From Euwallacea fornicatus (Eukaryota > Arthropoda > Insecta > Coleoptera > Curculionidae), in the NCBI RefSeq assembly GCF_040115645.1, contig NC_089545.1, positions 1,736,001 to 1,800,000 on the forward strand: 64,000 bases of DNA. Reading direction: 5' to 3'. A program made the translations under genes and the position numbers. The notes below the pieces were generated by a model. It was not told where the DNA came from, ran no database searches, and saw only the letters and a program-made list of their open reading frames with translations. Positions 37,841 to 48,982 of the stretch are shown here, one piece after another. The first letter of the stretch is position 1. Every line of letters begins with the position of its first letter.

Positions 37841-39943
37841 ATGGCTTTTTGGAAAACGTCAGCAGAGAAACAATTACCCAGTATCGTATAAAAGCTGACT
37901 TTATAAATGGAATATTTCAGGTTTGATTTTGGGGTACCCCTAGAAGATGTTTCCCCCGCTGAAGATATGCACATGAGGCTAAAGGTAGCATAAGTTCATT
38001 TCTTAAATTTATGTTAATAATACACACAGGTTATTGTACATTTTTACAGCATCTTTTTCACATGGCATATAAATCTTATATAAAATATGAATACAGCATA
38101 GAAGGACTTTTAAAGTAAGTAGAAACTTCATTTTGTAAGTGTATAATACATTCTCTGAGCTTAAGGTGTTACTATTACATTTTAACAAATCTAGTTATTC
38201 CATATTAAAGGTATAACCAAGGTTCTTTAAATGAACGGTTGGAACTGAAAGACAGGCTAGTGTTTGCATTGGATTACCATGCAGCTACGAAAGATTTTTC
38301 ACCTGGAGCTTATTTTTGGCTTCTTAGACACTTTTTGGGTCTCCTACCAATACCTTTATTGCCAGCTTACACTGGAGGTATAAATTTTGAGTGGAAAAGT
38401 GTTGCTAATGAATGTAAAAAATATTTCAACTGCTACAACAGCTATGAGCAGAAAAGAAACTTGGAATATAATATTGCTCAGTGAGTTAACTGTGAATTGG
38501 CTTTTTTGGAAAGTTGTTCTAGTTGTTTTGAGCCTTAGCTTTGCTTAATTCAACTTATCATTTTTTTTAGAAAAATAGGCATGTTGCCTATGCAAAATCT
38601 TACTTTTTTGAATGCATTTATTCAACTATTAAGAGTAATTTCTTTTAAGAAAACTAAGAGGTCTAATCAGTATCAGTTCAATAGAAAATCATTGAAGGCT
38701 CTTGTAAATTATTATTGTCCATCATTGTTTATCAGACCCTATCAGCCTCAAAGCTTTGAGAAGGTAGTTCAGATTCCTAAATTGCTTCTTAATATTTAAC
38801 TTACAAAATTGTTTTAGTGTAAATATTTTCCACTCATCCTCCTAATAATTCTTAGGTGGAAGAATATATATCAACACTGTTGTGGCATTCACATGCACAG
38901 AGTAGATCTTTTTAGCTCAGGAATAGAACAGCAAGGCAATAAACTGCCTCAGACACACTATCATTCACATCTTTCTAGTAACTTCTATAAAGAAGTCAGT
39001 TGCCAAACAGAAATTGACTTATATGAAACTAGTTCTTCGTACTCAGATAAGTTAGATCTAGACTACTTGGCAAGAAAACAAAAAACAGAAGAATATAAAC
39101 TTGCATACATTGAGAAAATACATAGAGATTCTACAGATAGTGAAAATGAGGATAATAATGCATCTTTATTTCAAACTACAGCTGAATTTAATTTCACAGA
39201 CCTCTTAGAAAATGAAGAAGGTAAAAATTGGGAAAGTGTGATAAAGGAAACTAATAATGTTGTGCGTAAAATGGAGGACTCGTATATTTACGATGATTAT
39301 GAGACGTTTGAGAAAGAAGATTTTAATCAAATCGCAGAAAACAGAAGTTTTAGTAAGTGTTCTTTCAGTTTTTATTGTTTAATTTTCGTCTTTATCATGG
39401 CACAATGTCCATAATCTTTGTATGACTGTACCCATGGATTTCCCCTTAGGTTCATTGTTTTTAAAACTTAGCAAACGCGCCATACACCATTTACCTAAAA
39501 GCTCACCAAAACAGGAAGTTTCAAAATCCAACACGTCAAAAAAGCCGGCTTCAGAGGGTGGAAACAGTTACGTGAAATACCCCGATGTCTGCTGTGAAAG
39601 TTGTAATAAAACAATGTCTGCAACAAATGTCCATGATAGCAATCTAGATTTTGGAAAACTAAACGTCAATGATTGTATTAAACGTCCTGGGGTTAGTTTT
39701 TCTGCTGATCGACAACTTTTCCATAACGGAACTTCCGTTGACATTCTTGATGATCCGAATAGTAGCAAAGAGAAGTTGCACAAAAATGGGGAAAAGAAGA
39801 ATAAAACGTGGAGGTGCATTATTAATATGTTAGCAATAAGTTTTGAGTTTCTCAAAACTTTAACACCAAAGCACAGTTCCTTTAAGAGGATTAAAACGAT
39901 GAAATATCGACGAATTGGAAAAAGATCAAGCCATGCTATCTAA
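37841..39943 (+). CDS. RhoGAP-domain protein with degenerate arginine finger
   Basis: Probable Rho-family GTPase regulator. Exons 37921-37984, 38050-38114, 38211-38480, 38571-38763, 38857-39352 and 39450-39943 join in phase. The first exon (37841-37857, donor AC then GTCAGC) is the least certain; with it the protein is 532 aa. The fold is supported by FGVPLEDV at the start, LLRHFLGLLPIPLLP (the LKxFLReLPePLlp motif), LPMQNLTFLNAFIQLLR and NRKSLKALVNYYCPSLF, in the expected order. Where active RhoGAPs have GIFR, this protein has EGLLKY, so the catalytic Arg is replaced by Lys. The C-terminal 300 residues are charged and Ser-rich without known domains. Gene order suggests co-expression with the divergent hnRNP gene. 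ARHGAP19-like identity is possible but unproven. Confidence 0.72.
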
Positions 39944-39981
39944 TAGTGTATATTTTGTATTTTTTTTGTATTTTTGTTTTG

Positions 39982-39987
39982 AATAAA
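39982..39987 (+). terminator. Poly(A) signal of the RhoGAP-like gene
   Basis: AATAAA lies 38 nt after the stop codon, following a T-rich stretch. A second copy occurs about 18 nt later. The gene converges on the minus-strand P450, whose stop is 307 bp further on. Confidence 0.6.
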
Positions 39988-40293
39988 TGGAGTTCTTGAA
40001 TAAATACGTAGTTAACTTTTAGTATTCCTTTTAATTCTTATTTAAGCTTTCTACAGTTATAAAAAACAATAAGGTTTAGCTTATTTTCACCATTTTGGAT
40101 TAAATTAAATTTTGTTAAGCCTCGCTCTCATATATTCCTATTACACATAAAAAATTCGTTGATGTGAGCGACACCAAAATATATGTATTCTATGAGAGTC
40201 GGACTTGAACTAAGTTTAAACTTAATGATTTTATATTTTTAAATATCCAAAATATTAAAATAATACTTCTAATTCATAGCATACTGGTTTCGA

Positions 40294-43200
40294 TTATAAA
40301 TTTACTCTCTTAGAAATATTGACCATGTACCCATCAATAGGTCTAATGGAGACGTCCGTCGTTAATTTCAAATTTTTCATTGTGAATGGGCATTCTATCT
40401 CATAATTTAGCAGCAAGTTGGCAAGGACTATTTTCATGTTCACGTAAGAATATTGCTGAGCTGAAAAAAAATGTAATACGATAATGTTGCATATTTTTGA
40501 ATAGTTCTTACCATTTAGTGGTATATAGCACACACGATTATTTATAAGATCGTCTATCCGAACTGTATTAGACAAGATTAATATTTCATATAGTATATAT
40601 ATCTATCTTATTTCTATTATCACTCGTTTTCCTAATTTCAGATTTTTACTATGACAATTTTGGATCATTTATAGGGTCAAAACTCAGGTATGTTAAAATC
40701 GAACCAAATTCCGAAATAATCGTATGTCTGGCATATGATGGAACTCGATATTTAATCCTAAATATTTTTTTTGTTCTAATCTATATGAAATGGCGAATAC
40801 GACAAACACTCACTCATATATACATACCGTAAAAATATAATTTTAAGAGCCATTTGAGATTGATAGAAGACATTCTTTATGGGAATTAGCAACTATGTAA
40901 AAAAGTTCAAATTCAACAGCGTTTGTTTTATAATAAATAAATCGGGCACAATTAATTAGAATCCCTTGCCTACATATCAAATTTAATAAGATTTGGTTAT
41001 TTTTTTAGTTATAAACTGTGTTTCAATATTTTATTAAGCGGATTTAAAAAACATGCCTAGTGAACTGAATGTTTCATGTTCCGATATAATTTGACGCAAC
41101 TCGATGTAGGCTTTATACGAATATTGGTTTAATTTAATTATTACTGACCTATGCACCTTCTTGGGCCATTGCTAAAAGGCAGAAAAGCGTAAGGATGCCT
41201 CTTTGCAACCGCTTCTTGTGTAAAATGTTCGGGATAAAATTCTTCGGGCTTTTCCCAATGCTTCGGGTCTCTATGCACATTATACACCCCCAAAATTACT
41301 GCACATCCTACTGGTATGGTCCACTTGCCCAAATTGAAGCTTTGCACAACATCCCTCGGTAGAAAAGGCCCTAAAGGGAATAATCTTAGAGATTCTTTAA
41401 TGCACATTTCCAAGTACTGCAATTTATTGATGTTTTCTAAACGTAGTTCTTTGCTGTCGCCAAGGACGTTGTATAATTCTTCCAATACATTGTTCTGAAA
41501 AATTTATAAACAATGAATCTAACATGATTAGTTATTCAGCAAGAGTTTAGTTGGGCAGAGGGTACCTGGATGGCTTTGTGGATGCCCATCATCATCAGGG
41601 TGAAAGCTATAGCGGAGCTTTGAGTGTCTTGGCTCTGCGGAGGTAGAGACATATTTTATTATGTCGCAAAAGTGTTTGTGATAGTTGAAATACCGTGGCC
41701 ACAAATGTTACTACATGATCTATGAATTCCTCTTCAGTCAAACTTTCCGGGTTGGCCTCGACCATTTGGAACATCATCTCCACGACCGATGGAGTTTCTC
41801 TTTTTTCAGGCATTTCAGATAATTTTGTTTGCGAGTTTGCCCTCTCAGAGGTTTCTCCCAATTTGCGGTTTTTGCACTGTAAAATTTTAATGGTGATGAC
41901 ATAATTTATTAGTCAGATGGAATCAAATGGTAAGCCTTACAACTTCTGAAAATTTCGATACCACATCTCTCATTTCTTGTTCTTCCTTGAAATATCTTGA
42001 GAGTTTATATGTAAGGTCCCAATGCATCCAAAAATTAAGAATTCTCTGGGAAAATATGTGGTAAAACCTAAAATTATAATTTAAGTGTCTGTCTGGTTCT
42101 GTTGTATTTAAAACCTTCTAACAAGCTTTGGGTAAACTGTATAATCGATTGTGTCATCATTTTTGTGCTCGACTATAATATCTGTGAAAACATAGGTTTT
42201 AGAGAAATTGATTTTATAACCAAAACAGTAATTACCCATTGTGGCCTTAAAAGCACATTCATGCAGAATATGCAGAACATCAAAAGCCTCTTTCCCTACA
42301 TTATTCTCCATAACTTGTAGAAGATTTTGAGCGTGCTTTTGAAACAGCTTGCTATATCCTTCGAGAAATTTAGGCCCGAACATATGCTGAAGAAGTTTCC
42401 GTTCGGTCTTGTGTTTAAGACCTAAATAATACTTGATTATTTAAGTAAGTTTAAAGTTTGTTTTATGTCTTACCTTTGGACGTAAACAAGCCTTTACCTA
42501 GGAAGGGCTCCAAGAAGCGATAGACGAAAGACTTTTCCGTAAATTTTGAGGACTGCATGATGGTCTGAATTAGGTAGGGACAAATTAGGTATTTTTAGTA
42601 TGTGTGTAATATAGTTTTAATGTAAAGCAGATAATTGAAGAAATTAAGTAAAAACTGAGTTTTGGTTTGAAATGCAGAATTGCAGACACTGATTTTACAG
42701 CTACTCTGTATAAAAACGGATAAGTTCCTTTTAGATTTATTCCGTATGTAACGTTTCTTCAATGATGTGATTTATTTTGCTATTATTTATGCTTAAGTTT
42801 TAATCTCTAATTATCTGAGATAATCAGTTGTGAAAACAAGCAGGAATATTTCAAGTTCTTTCTGATTTGGTGCATTACCTGCAATTGATCTGGGTCATTG
42901 ACTAAGATCACCAATTTTGGTCCAATCCAGATGCGAAGGGGTGAGGAATGCGAATCGGTTATTTTCAGTATTTGGGTAAGCATGTCTGCAAAATTTCACT
43001 ATTAATGCTGCATAATACTCAGGTTATTGTTAATTATAGATATTTACTATACACACACATTAAAGAAATCACTAAATTTTTGAATCAAAAACTGAGTTTT
43101 AATAATTTCATTTTCTACTGTTTCATGGGAGATAATACTCTACGAATTAATTAAAAAAATGTCAATAGACTCGTGGTCAAAATGTACCATTTTATATATA

Positions 43201-43713
43201 TGGTGGCAGACAAGTAGAAGCATCTCCATGATGGTGCGTTACACTTTGTATGTTTTCGTCTCATATGAATTTACACTGCTAAATTTTCGCTGATGTGGAT
43301 ATTATCAAAAGTTGAAGGGATGAATGGATGGGAATGGTAGTCAGCTTTACCGCTGTGATAAAAATGTTATATCTTTGTAACTCAGAAACTGAAAAAATTA
43401 CCCATTTTAAAATGTGATTTCCTGACCAATTTTGACCAAATCTTGGCCATAAGATGTGGAACACTGTACAAATATTAACGCACGACTCCAATTTTGAAAT
43501 TGAGTTAAATGATAAAAACCAACTAAGAAGAAACCACCAAATTTTGCTTTTCTCACCTTTAGGGTCACACATCATGGTTAATCCATTTCCAATTATTGGT
43601 AAATAGGCCATCGGACCTGGTAGTTGCCATGACAGTAAATACAGTTTCCATCTTTTAAAAATAATCACAACCACGATGGTCGCTATACAAAGAACTTGCC
43701 ATGAAACAAACAT
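40294..43713 (-). CDS. Cytochrome P450, CYP4-like (copy 1, 10 exons)
   Basis: ER-anchored haem monooxygenase. Minus-strand exons are 43713-43557, 42985-42879, 42564-42474, 42421-42236, 42181-42115, 42067-41941, 41876-41694, 41634-41566, 41494-41149 and 40460-40294. All phases agree and give 499 aa, a normal P450 length. The N-terminus is a hydrophobic anchor followed by LPGP. The I-helix region reads FVATSQDTQSS, the ExxR motif is E363-R366, and the PERF-like motif is PEHF. The haem loop is PFSNGPRRCIG with Cys443 as ligand. The usual Gly of the I-helix (A/G)GxDTT motif is Ser here, and Gln replaces the second Thr, which may affect oxygen activation. The substrate cannot be told from sequence. 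It faces P450 copy 2 head to head and converges on the RhoGAP-like gene. Confidence 0.93.
43150..43255 (+). repeat. Interspersed repeat, partial copy
   Basis: This shares the order AAAAAAATGTCAATAGAC, ACCATTTT and CTCCATGAT with the copies at 54.0, 54.4 and 62.8 kb. It is degraded and lies in intron 1 of P450 copy 1. Confidence 0.35.
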
Positions 43714-44515
43714 GCTCTTAGTATTTAAGCCAATTGACTAATATCACACTTAAAACTAGGTCTAATTTGTATCAAGTTTTCAAGCTGTGATTGCGCTTGG
43801 AACAGATATGAAATCACCAGGTAGGGAAGGTAACAAATTAATCTGTGATTGTTGATACTGTACCTAAATGTTGCTAACTAATTTGCGTGGGAACGGAAAT
43901 TTGCTTTTAAAGTGACCTTTTAAGTGCAGCAAGGATTGGAGAATGGAAAGGGTCGACTAATGCTATATTTCATTTGGTAAAAAATACATTTTTTTATTTG
44001 TTCTGAAAGTAGGGCACACCCATTAATCTTAATCGATACATTAAAAAAATATATATCTTATAGCCGCCTCCGAGTACCAAGGCTTTGATAATGAATATTG
44101 TGGTCTCGTTGCCTCTTAAGGTGTGTATAAAGTCTACTGATTTACTGATTAACTAAGCCTTATATTACTTACGGGAGCGGCTGGTAACTTGGCCGATCAA
44201 GGTAATCCCCGACAAACTGTCAGGCACTGCTGTTAGGCAGCTTCTCGAACACACCAGATCCCTTAGAGATCGATGACATCGGAGTGCCGTAGCAAGACAC
44301 TGTCCAATATTTGGGATTAAAAATGCAGGAAGGAGTGGCCTGGGACCCCCATGAAAATATGCGTTTAGGTTTGAATTTAGAACTGAATTTTTCAATGCTT
44401 AGAGATAGGGCCGTTACAGCAATTCCATTTCTGAGATGGGCAGAGAAAAGGAAGGAACGGGGGCGCCGCTACTCAAGAAGGACAATAAGACAACACAATA
44501 ATGTAGGTTTTTATT

Positions 44516-44908
44516 TCGTTAGTCTAGGGTATAATTCAAAGCTATGTTTATGAGGGTGGACGCGGCTTTTGTCTTCACTTTGAAATCGAATTGAATATCA
44601 ACAGGAACCGGAGTTGAAATAGAATAGGGATTCTCCATCTTCGGGGAAGTCTTAAATACTAAACCCTCTGACAGCTCACCATGGGCGTATCCTAGTTGGA
44701 TATGCCGTCGACACCACGTGCACTACCCGCCGCATTGGATCGCGGTGCTGAAGCTGATAAGAACTCCGACGGCGGTAATTCCCTCTGCATCATCATTAGG
44801 GTCGGCAAAGCTTATCATAAGTAATACCGATGCCGACACTAGTAACTCGGTGGGAATTCTCACGCACCAACCAAAGTCTACCATGGGTTTGCCAAAGGGG
44901 CACATCAT
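44516..44908 (-). pseudogene. Unrecognised ORF remnant with one in-frame stop
   Basis: On the minus strand a frame opens at Met (44908), runs 61 codons to TAG at 44722-44720, then continues in the same frame another 67 codons to TAA at 44518-44516. The segment is G+C-richer than its surroundings, and codon use on both sides of the stop looks protein-like. I do not recognise the family. A decayed transposon ORF, an endogenised viral gene fragment or a retrocopy are all possible. A transposon-like CAGGGTGG end lies about 100 bp beyond its start. Confidence 0.35.
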
Positions 44909-45221
44909 CTCCTTAACAATAACTTAATCCTAACTTTATTTACAATCTACCACCTTTCCGATAGAGTCTCGACCTAATCAAAATACACAATGCAATACAA
45001 TTAAAAACTATGTACAGGGTGGTTGATTTGACTACTGCATCCTGCAGTAATTTAATAAAGAAAATAATCGACAGGTACACAATAGTACTGCAATAAACCT
45101 TCGAACCTTGAAAGACGACGATAAAGATTGGATTTGTATAATTATGAACAGCAGGATTTTAGGTCTTTCTTGACACGTGTATTCTCCATAACGAGCCGGG
45201 TGTCTTTCTGAAAATCTTTGT

Positions 45222-45300
45222 CGTGAAAAACAAGAAAAAAAGGAAAAAAAAGATATAAAGGAAAATAGGATAAGAAAAGGAAAAAAATAGAAAAAAAAAA
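45222..45300. repeat. A-rich purine tract
   Basis: About 80 nt are almost only A and G on the plus strand (runs such as GAAAAAAAGG). This is simple low-complexity DNA and could be a degraded poly(A) tail of a retroposed copy. Confidence 0.7.
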
Positions 45301-46768
45301 GAATGATGGCTACTCCACATCACTAGTTCTCAAGCTTGAATATTCACTGATATGATTTTTACTATTTGGTATGAGAAGTATTATTCTATAATTAGAAATA
45401 ATTTTTTCCGTATTTTTATACCAGCGAGGAAGGCATTGGTCATATTTAAAATTTAAAACTAACTTAACTTAAAGCATTGCTTAAAATTTTAAACACATCG
45501 AAAATTCATAGAAATTCGAAGTTCATTTCAATACCTTCATTGATAAATATTTAAACATAAATTGATGTAGCGGACTAACGAACCCACTCTAAATGTTTAT
45601 TATGTAATTACACGTGCTAACTTTTCTTTTTAATTACTGGAGGTTGGTACGTTAATACATTTTTTCATAATAATGTTTTATTGCTCGCAAGCAAAGACTA
45701 AGGCCACGGTTATAATGGATGCGTTTTCTGACAAACCATCGTTTTAACGAATATGCCCGAACACGCACGAGTAACGACCAACATACATACTTGGCTACTA
45801 TATTACGTACGAATAGTTCTTTAGGATACGCACGAATGAATAGTTATTCAAATTTGCTTGATTTGTTCGTTGGAATTGTTGAAGCAAAATGAATGACCAA
45901 AAACATATAACGCTTGTCTATGAGAATGTATGATTGTGGGATATTAAAAATAAAGAATGTCACAATAGGAATATATCACGAAAAACATGGGAGAGAATTA
46001 GCAACGAAATTCTTTTGGTGGTGCCCATTCTCTACAATTTGAACGTAAAAGAACGTTTCTGACGTCATTCTAAAAAATTCGCCAAATTTTATGAAATCCT
46101 TCAATGTTCAAATAGCACATGGAAGTCTCCATTTACTTGTCTTAACCATTTTATTCCGACGCCCTCACCTACGCTTTTTTGCTAGTAAAATTTGAACTAA
46201 ATTACTATCAAGTAAAAACTAGTAATCATTAACCAGGCCTATTTTCTAATACAAAAACGATTTCTAACAGGAAATTAATATTCAAGAAATAATTATGGAC
46301 AATCAATTTTTCGCAGTTATTTGAGGAAATAGATTAATTTGTGGTATTCGTTAGGTAATTTTGCTATTACAATCGCAACGTTTTGACGAACATCGTTTGG
46401 ACATATTAGTCAGAACGGTAATCCGTCAGAGAATGTATAACTATACATAACCACCATAAATGAACCCTAAGTCTTCTATTCTTTGATCATCTCAAATGGC
46501 TCAACTAACACGTTTGTCAATGACGTTGAGTGAGGCAACTTCTTGGGTAACTGCCTAATTAGATAATATATCAATCGATCGCGTTTGGTCATTTGAATTA
46601 TGTGTACGTCATTACCTAGATCATCATGCAATTAGGTATGGGCGTCTAAGGTTCAGTTAGAAGTAATTGAGTGATGTGAATGTGTGAAAAATTTTAACTA
46701 CCAATATATGGAAAGTATGGTGAGTTTTCAGTATAGTTACTGAGTAAAGTAATGTTCCCTGCTCTTAG

Positions 46769-48748
46769 ATGAGCTGGTGGTGGTACCTTGCGGAGATACT
46801 CATAATTTTGAGTATAGAATTAGTGAAGTATTTATGGACTTCGAGCAAAGATAAGAAATGTAGTTTGGAAGATCAGTTTCCTGGGCCTAAGGCTTATCCT
46901 CTTATAGGGAACTTACTAACATTGATAGCCAAAGATGCAGGTATTAAGTGTTTGTATGTTATGAATGTCAATAATATCTGCATTAATTGCTTTAGATGCA
47001 TTTGAAAATATAGTTACCTGCGTCAGCAACTATTCCAGTCCCATGAGATTTCTCTTAGGTTCTAAAGTGTGCATCATTTTTCGAGATCCCAGACAAATCG
47101 AGGTAATTTTGCCAACTTCTAAACTCCTCTTCATTTCAATGATTTTCGTAACTTTAGAAAATATTTACATCAAATGCACTGTCATCCAAGGATGATTTGT
47201 GTGATCACCTCAAGGACTTTCTAGGAGAGGCGCTACTTTCAGGCTCAGGTTAGTTTGAAGCAGATTTTCCAAATGCAGTAAATTGTTTTTTAAGGCACCA
47301 AATGGAAGAAAGATAGGCGACTTTTGTCCCCATTCTTTCTAAAGCGCAATACTGCCCAATATTTTCCTGTCGTCCTCAGACACACAAAAATCCTGACAAA
47401 GCTCCTGGAGCAAAAAGCTGATGGGGTGGCGTTCAATATTAAGCCGATAATCCATAAAGCTGCCGTTGATTTCGTAAATGGTTATTCTTGTGCTTCTTGC
47501 AGTGCGTTAATCACTACTAAATGTTGTTTGTTTCCAGAGACAATTTTGGGCAAAACTACCAATGCCCAAGCAGAAGAAAGTCGCGACTTCGTAGAAAAAG
47601 CCGGCAAGTAAGATACATGGTATTATCGTTTTTTCAATTTTCTTATATGTTTTGCTTCTAGCGTTCTTGCGATTATCCATCAGAGAATGATCAAGCTTTA
47701 TCTCTTACCAAAATTTTTCCTCAATCTCACTAAGAGCTGCGCAGATTATACTGACACTAAAGAGATATTGCACGCATTTTTTTCGAAGGTCCTCTGCAAA
47801 TTAATCACCTCCCAATTTATCAGTTCAACCTTTATTTTTGCAGGCATTAAAAGAAGCTAAGGAGCGCCACTCGCATTTAGGAAAAAACGGCTCTATTCGC
47901 TCTATATTAGAGCAGATGCTAGACATAAGAGACGAAGTTCCCGATTTTGCGACAGATGAGGAACTCGTTCATCACGTCTTAACGTTATTTTTAGCAGTAA
48001 AAACTGATTTAATCGTTTCATGAGCTCTCAGATATAGACCGACCTTTCAGAGTGAAGATACCGTAACCCAAGTATCCAGCTTCGCCTTGATGATGCTAGG
48101 AATGCATCCTGATTGCCAAAAGAAAGTAGCAGAGGAAATCGTGGGTGTGGTGGGACTAGAAAATGACGTTACAGGGGAACATCTGCCCAAGTTGGAGCAA
48201 TTAGAGAGGGTGATAAAGGAGACTTTGAGGCTTTTTCCAGTAGCTCCGTTTATTCTTCGGAAAGCTGGATTGGATATTGACCTAGGCATAACAATTCTAC
48301 CTACTGCATTCGACTTTGTATCTTTAATTTGCCCTATATTTTTTCAGCCGGATTCAAAATCCCTGAAGGCACCTTCATATCAGTTGCTGTCTACAACATA
48401 CATCGGGACCAAAATCATTGGGAGCACCCTAATGAGTTCTATCCCGAGCATTTCTCACCTCAAGCTGTGAAAAACAGGAATGCTTATGCGTATCTGCCTT
48501 TTAGCGCGGGAGTGCGCAGTTGCTTGGGTATGAAAGTCATGTTTATAATTTAAAATTTTATTCCTTTTTTTCTAGGAAAAGCGTATGCTTATGTGGCAAT
48601 AAAGATCCTGTTGGTTTCAATACTCCAGAAATACATAGTGTCTACCGAAAACATGCGATTTCAAGACATGCTTATTACTGCCGATCTTTCTGTAAGATTG
48701 AAAAGTGGAAATTATGCCATTAGACTTAAGAGAAGATTGGTTGATTAA
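46769..48748 (+). CDS. Cytochrome P450, CYP4-like (copy 2, 10 exons)
   Basis: Second membrane-anchored haem monooxygenase, paralogous to copy 1. Exons are 46769-46940, 46996-47102, 47158-47248, 47295-47480, 47538-47607, 47662-47788, 47844-47996, 48051-48285, 48348-48527 and 48576-48748, in phase, giving 497 aa. It has an N-terminal hydrophobic anchor, FPGP, the I-helix region LFLASEDTVTQ, ExxR at E359-R362, PEHF, and the haem loop PFSAGVRSCLG with Cys439. Exons 2, 3, 4 and 6 have exactly the lengths of copy 1 (107, 91, 186 and 127 nt). Later introns differ: copy 1 has one after the I-helix exon, while copy 2 has one before the GFKIPEG block. That last intron appears to start with GC (AG then GCATAA). 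Catalytic residues look intact; the substrate is unknown. Confidence 0.92.
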
Positions 48749-48749
48749 A
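48744..48749 (+). terminator. ATTAAA overlapping the P450 copy 2 stop codon
   Basis: The variant poly(A) hexamer ATTAAA overlaps the TAA stop. A T/GT-rich downstream element (TTTGTATTGTGTGTTTTATTTT) follows at once, so the 3'UTR may be extremely short. Confidence 0.4.
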
Positions 48750-48982
48750 TATTGATGATTTTGTATTGTGTGTTTTATTTTTTCTTTGTTTTTTTTTTAT
48801 TGCCGTAGAATCGCTAATCTCATTCTCCTGAATTACGTTTTCTTTGTGAAAGTTTATTCGAAAACACTAAAACCATATTAAGTACCCATAAAAAATTTTT
48901 TGTTCGTTTCACGTCCACTCACACTTCGCCCATATAAGGTTCAAATGACTTCATATTCTTTTTCAGTCAATGCTCAGTAAAT

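Larger units (their letters stand above)
43714..46768. other. Intergenic region between divergent P450 genes
   Basis: About 3 kb separate the two P450 start codons. It contains a minus-strand ORF remnant (44516-44908), a CAGGGTGG transposon-like end near 45014 and an A-rich purine tract at 45222-45300. The part from 45300 to 46700 is AT-rich with nothing recognised. P450 promoters must lie within about 1 kb of each end. Confidence 0.6.

Noticed and set aside
42108..42235. Read-through of P450 copy 1 exon 4 into a continuous ORF
   Set aside because: The read-through peptide does not resemble P450. Splicing out 42235-42182 gives a continuous phase and the normal 499-aa length.
47014..47102. 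Later acceptor (TATAG at 47013) for P450 copy 2 exon 2
   Set aside because: The acceptor at 46995 gives the 107-nt exon matching copy 1 and the expected residues before the conserved SSPMRFLLG block.
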